Assembly (NCBI RefSeq): GCF_002954225.1
Contig: NZ_PPTH01000015.1
Span: forward strand, 248,001 to 312,000
DNA length: 64,000 bases
Direction of reading: 5' to 3'
Source: Arthrobacter ruber
GTDB taxonomy: Bacteria > Actinomycetota > Actinomycetes > Actinomycetales > Micrococcaceae
Position numbers and translations under genes: made by a program. The stretch's first letter is position 1. Every line of letters starts with the position of its first letter. This document shows positions 62,431-64,000 of this stretch, one piece after another. The notes under the pieces were generated by a model. That model was not told the DNA's origin and made no database searches. It saw nothing but the letters and a program-made list of their open reading frames with translations.

Positions 62431-62485
62431 CACGGGCGCCCGGAAGGGGCCGACCGCCGGCCTGCGCGCTGCATCCTGCCCGCCG

Positions 62486-63205
62486 TCAGGAGCTCGGGCG
62501 GAGGCGCGTGGCCTCGAGCTTCTCGCGGACGTCGGGCAGGTGCCGCCGGCTGACCGGCAGCTCGGCGTCCCCGACGAACAGGCTCGCACGGCCCGCGCCC
62601 ATCCGGACCTTCCGCACCTGGTCCATGGCGACGAGGTAGGAGCGGTGCGTGCGGAGGAACCCGGCCTCGGCCCACTGGCGCTCGAGGTCGCTGAGCGGGA
62701 TGCGGATGAGGTAGCTGGCCTCGGCGGTGTGCAGGCGCGCGTAGTCGCCCTGAGCCTGGACGTAGCGGACGTCGTCGCGCCGGATCATCCGGCTGACGCC
62801 GCCCTGGTCCACGGTGATGACCTCCGGCGCCGGCGTCGAGCCCTCCATGAGCTCGCAGACGCGCCGCACTGATTCCGCGAGGCGTTCGGTCCGCACGGGC
62901 TTCAGGAGGTAGTCGACGGCGCGCAGCTCGAAAGCCTCGAGGGCGCGGTCCTCGTCGGCGGTGACGAACACGACGGCGGGTGGACGCGCGAAGCGGGAGA
63001 TGACCCGGGCGATGTCGAGCCCGGACAGGGACGGCATGTGGATGTCGAGGAACAGGGCGTCGACGCTGTGCTGCTCGAGGGCCCGCAGGGCCTGCGCCCC
63101 GCTGGAGGCGCGGTGGATGGTGCCGATCCGGGCGTCCTTGCCGAGCAGAAAGGCCAGTTCCTCGACGGCGGGGAGCTCATCGTCGGCGATGACAACATTG
63201 ACCAT
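62486..63205 (-). CDS. LytTR-type response regulator
   Basis: 239 residues. Receiver domain: acidic pair Asp8/Asp9 in VVIADDELP, phospho-acceptor Asp54 in LFLDIHMPSLSG, conserved Lys in DYLLKPV. The C-terminal LytTR DNA-binding domain (about 135-235) contains RRDDVRYVQAQGDYARLHT, TLxDLE-like PLSDLERQW and FLRTHRSYLVAMDQV. ATG 19 nt after the kinase stop. It should bind direct repeats near its target promoter, plausibly in front of this operon or the symporter. Confidence 0.93.
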   Translation of the reverse strand: MVNVVIADDELPAVEELAFLLGKDARIGTIHRASSGAQALRALEQHSVDALFLDIHMPSLSGLDIARVISRFARPPAVVFVTADEDRALEAFELRAVDYLLKPVRTERLAESVRRVCELMEGSTPAPEVITVDQGGVSRMIRRDDVRYVQAQGDYARLHTAEASYLIRIPLSDLERQWAEAGFLRTHRSYLVAMDQVRKVRMGAGRASLFVGDAELPVSRRHLPDVREKLEATRLRPSS

Positions 63206-63224
63206 GCGTCCTAGGTTACGCGGT

Positions 63225-64000
63225 TCATGCCCGGTGATCGGGCTGCGACTTGGGCACGCGCATGGTGATGAGCGTCCCGGCGCCGGGGGCGGTGTCGATG
63301 ATGAGTCCGTGGTCGTCGCCGTACACCTGGCGCAGGCGCGAGTCGACGTTCCGCAGGCCAACGTGCACGTCCTCGGTGTGTCCGGCGAGGACCGAGCGCA
63401 GGTGGTCGGGGTCGATCCCCACGCCGTCGTCCTCGATGGTCACCTCGGCGAACGCGCCGACATCGTGCGCGGTGATGGTGATGTTCCCGACGCCGTCCTT
63501 CGAGTCCAGGCCGTGGCGCACCGCGTTCTCGACGAGGGGCTGGAGGCTGAGGAAGGGGATGACCGTGCTGAGGACCTCGGGACCGATCTCGAGGCTGACC
63601 CGGAGGCGGTCCCCGAACCGCGCGCGTTCGAGCAGCAGGTAGCGGTCGATGCTGCGCAGTTCCTCGGCCACCGTGGTGAAGTCGCCGTGGCGGCGGAACG
63701 AGTAGCGGGTGAAGTCGGCGAACTCCACCACCAGCTCGCGCGCCCGCTGCGGATCGGTGTTGATGAAGGACGCGATGGCGTTGAGCGAGTTGTAGATGAA
63801 GTGCGGGCTGATCTGCGCGCGCAGGGCCCGGACCTCCGCCTCCGCGAGCAGCCGGCGGGAGGAGTCCAGTTCCGCCAGTTCCACCTGCGTGGACACCCAC
63901 CCGGCGAGTTCGTTGGTGGCGCGGACGAGCCCGGCGTTGACGTCGCCGGCGAAGGCGCCGACCGTACCCACCACGCGGTCGTCCACGCGGACGGGGGAGA
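63225..64000 (-). CDS. LytS-type sensor histidine kinase (5' part beyond window)
   Basis: C-terminal 258 residues seen; the N-terminal sensor part lies beyond base 64000. His_kinase domain: LRAQISPHFIYNSLNAIASFINTDP with the phospho-accepting His, followed by ERARFGDRLRVSLEIGP and the ATPase N-box LQPLVENAVRHGL, G-box DDGVGIDP and GLRNVDSRLRQVYG. This is the LytS/YpdA branch, paired with the LytTR regulator. Residues before the kinase (VGTVGAFAGDVNAGLVRATNELAGWVS) resemble the end of a GAF-type or similar sensor region. Confidence 0.92.
   Translation of the reverse strand, partial: SPVRVDDRVVGTVGAFAGDVNAGLVRATNELAGWVSTQVELAELDSSRRLLAEAEVRALRAQISPHFIYNSLNAIASFINTDPQRARELVVEFADFTRYSFRRHGDFTTVAEELRSIDRYLLLERARFGDRLRVSLEIGPEVLSTVIPFLSLQPLVENAVRHGLDSKDGVGNITITAHDVGAFAEVTIEDDGVGIDPDHLRSVLAGHTEDVHVGLRNVDSRLRQVYGDDHGLIIDTAPGAGTLITMRVPKSQPDHRA

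Overview
The window is about 64 kb of very GC-rich chromosomal DNA. Coding is dense, GTG starts are common, and many genes overlap as ATGA, GTGA or TGATG. The gene content is that of a free-living actinobacterium, most likely Arthrobacter or a close Micrococcaceae relative. It includes gatCAB, a SAM-IV riboswitch in front of metY-metX, an IclR-controlled hut cluster, DivIVA-type repeats, and rpsB-tsf-pyrH-frr-cdsA. That assignment is an inference from gene content; no rRNA lies in the window. I see no insertion sequence, prophage, integrase or CRISPR array, and base composition is even throughout.

Layout. 1-2.3 kb: the start of a GT39-type membrane glycosyltransferase (its 3' end lies before base 1), a two-helix membrane protein and a GNAT acetyltransferase. 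2.4-5.8 kb: gatC-gatA-gatB (tRNA amidotransferase). 5.9-9.2 kb: an APH-like kinase, then tdh-kbl (threonine to glycine plus acetyl-CoA). 9.2-14.7 kb: YchJ protein, quinone-reductase-like enzyme, FAD oxidoreductase, a two-gene KhtTU-like K+/H+ antiporter and a siderophore-interacting protein. 14.7-22.8 kb: histidine utilisation, with hutH divergent from iclR-hutU-amidohydrolase-hutF-hutI. 22.9-24.9 kb: CPBP membrane protein, a duplicated DUF1540 Cys-rich protein and a VOC protein. 25.0-28.1 kb: SAM-IV riboswitch, metY, metX and a small acidic protein. 28.2-37.3 kb: SGNH hydrolase, esterase, S4 protein, DUF606 transporter, secreted M28 peptidase, glyS-GNAT, PlsC and an alpha/beta hydrolase. 37.4-43.8 kb: YibE/F, dusB, dgt, dnaG and tRNA-Asn. 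44.1-52.7 kb: an NAD-binding/DUF2867 protein, two MFS transporters, a holin-like protein, a CDP-alcohol phosphatidyltransferase, a DMT transporter, a GT4 glycosyltransferase and a CAT-anticodon tRNA. 52.8-54.9 kb: acyl-CoA dehydrogenase behind a perfect palindrome, and an M23 peptidase. 55-60.5 kb: rpsB, tsf, pyrH, frr, cdsA and a DivIVA-repeat protein. 60.5-64 kb (minus strand): lytS (partial), lytTR regulator, a symporter small subunit and an SSS-family symporter.

Functional links. The hut genes form a complete route from histidine to glutamate only if the M20 amidohydrolase replaces HutG as N-formylglutamate deformylase. metY-metX make homocysteine under SAM feedback. The LytS-LytTR-small subunit-SSS set looks like a sensor coupled to its own organic-acid transporter. 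Many genes have a -10-like hexamer exactly 6 nt upstream of the start codon, which fits leaderless transcription and helped choose starts. Strong hairpins sit at most convergent gene ends.

The window is mainly core metabolism. I did not find an obvious undescribed defence or mobile system. The most unusual points are the HutG replacement, the compact IclR regulator, the in-frame 12-bp tandem repeat at the N-terminus of HutH, the structured rpsB leader, the triple DivIVA-motif protein and the sensor-transporter operon at the right end.
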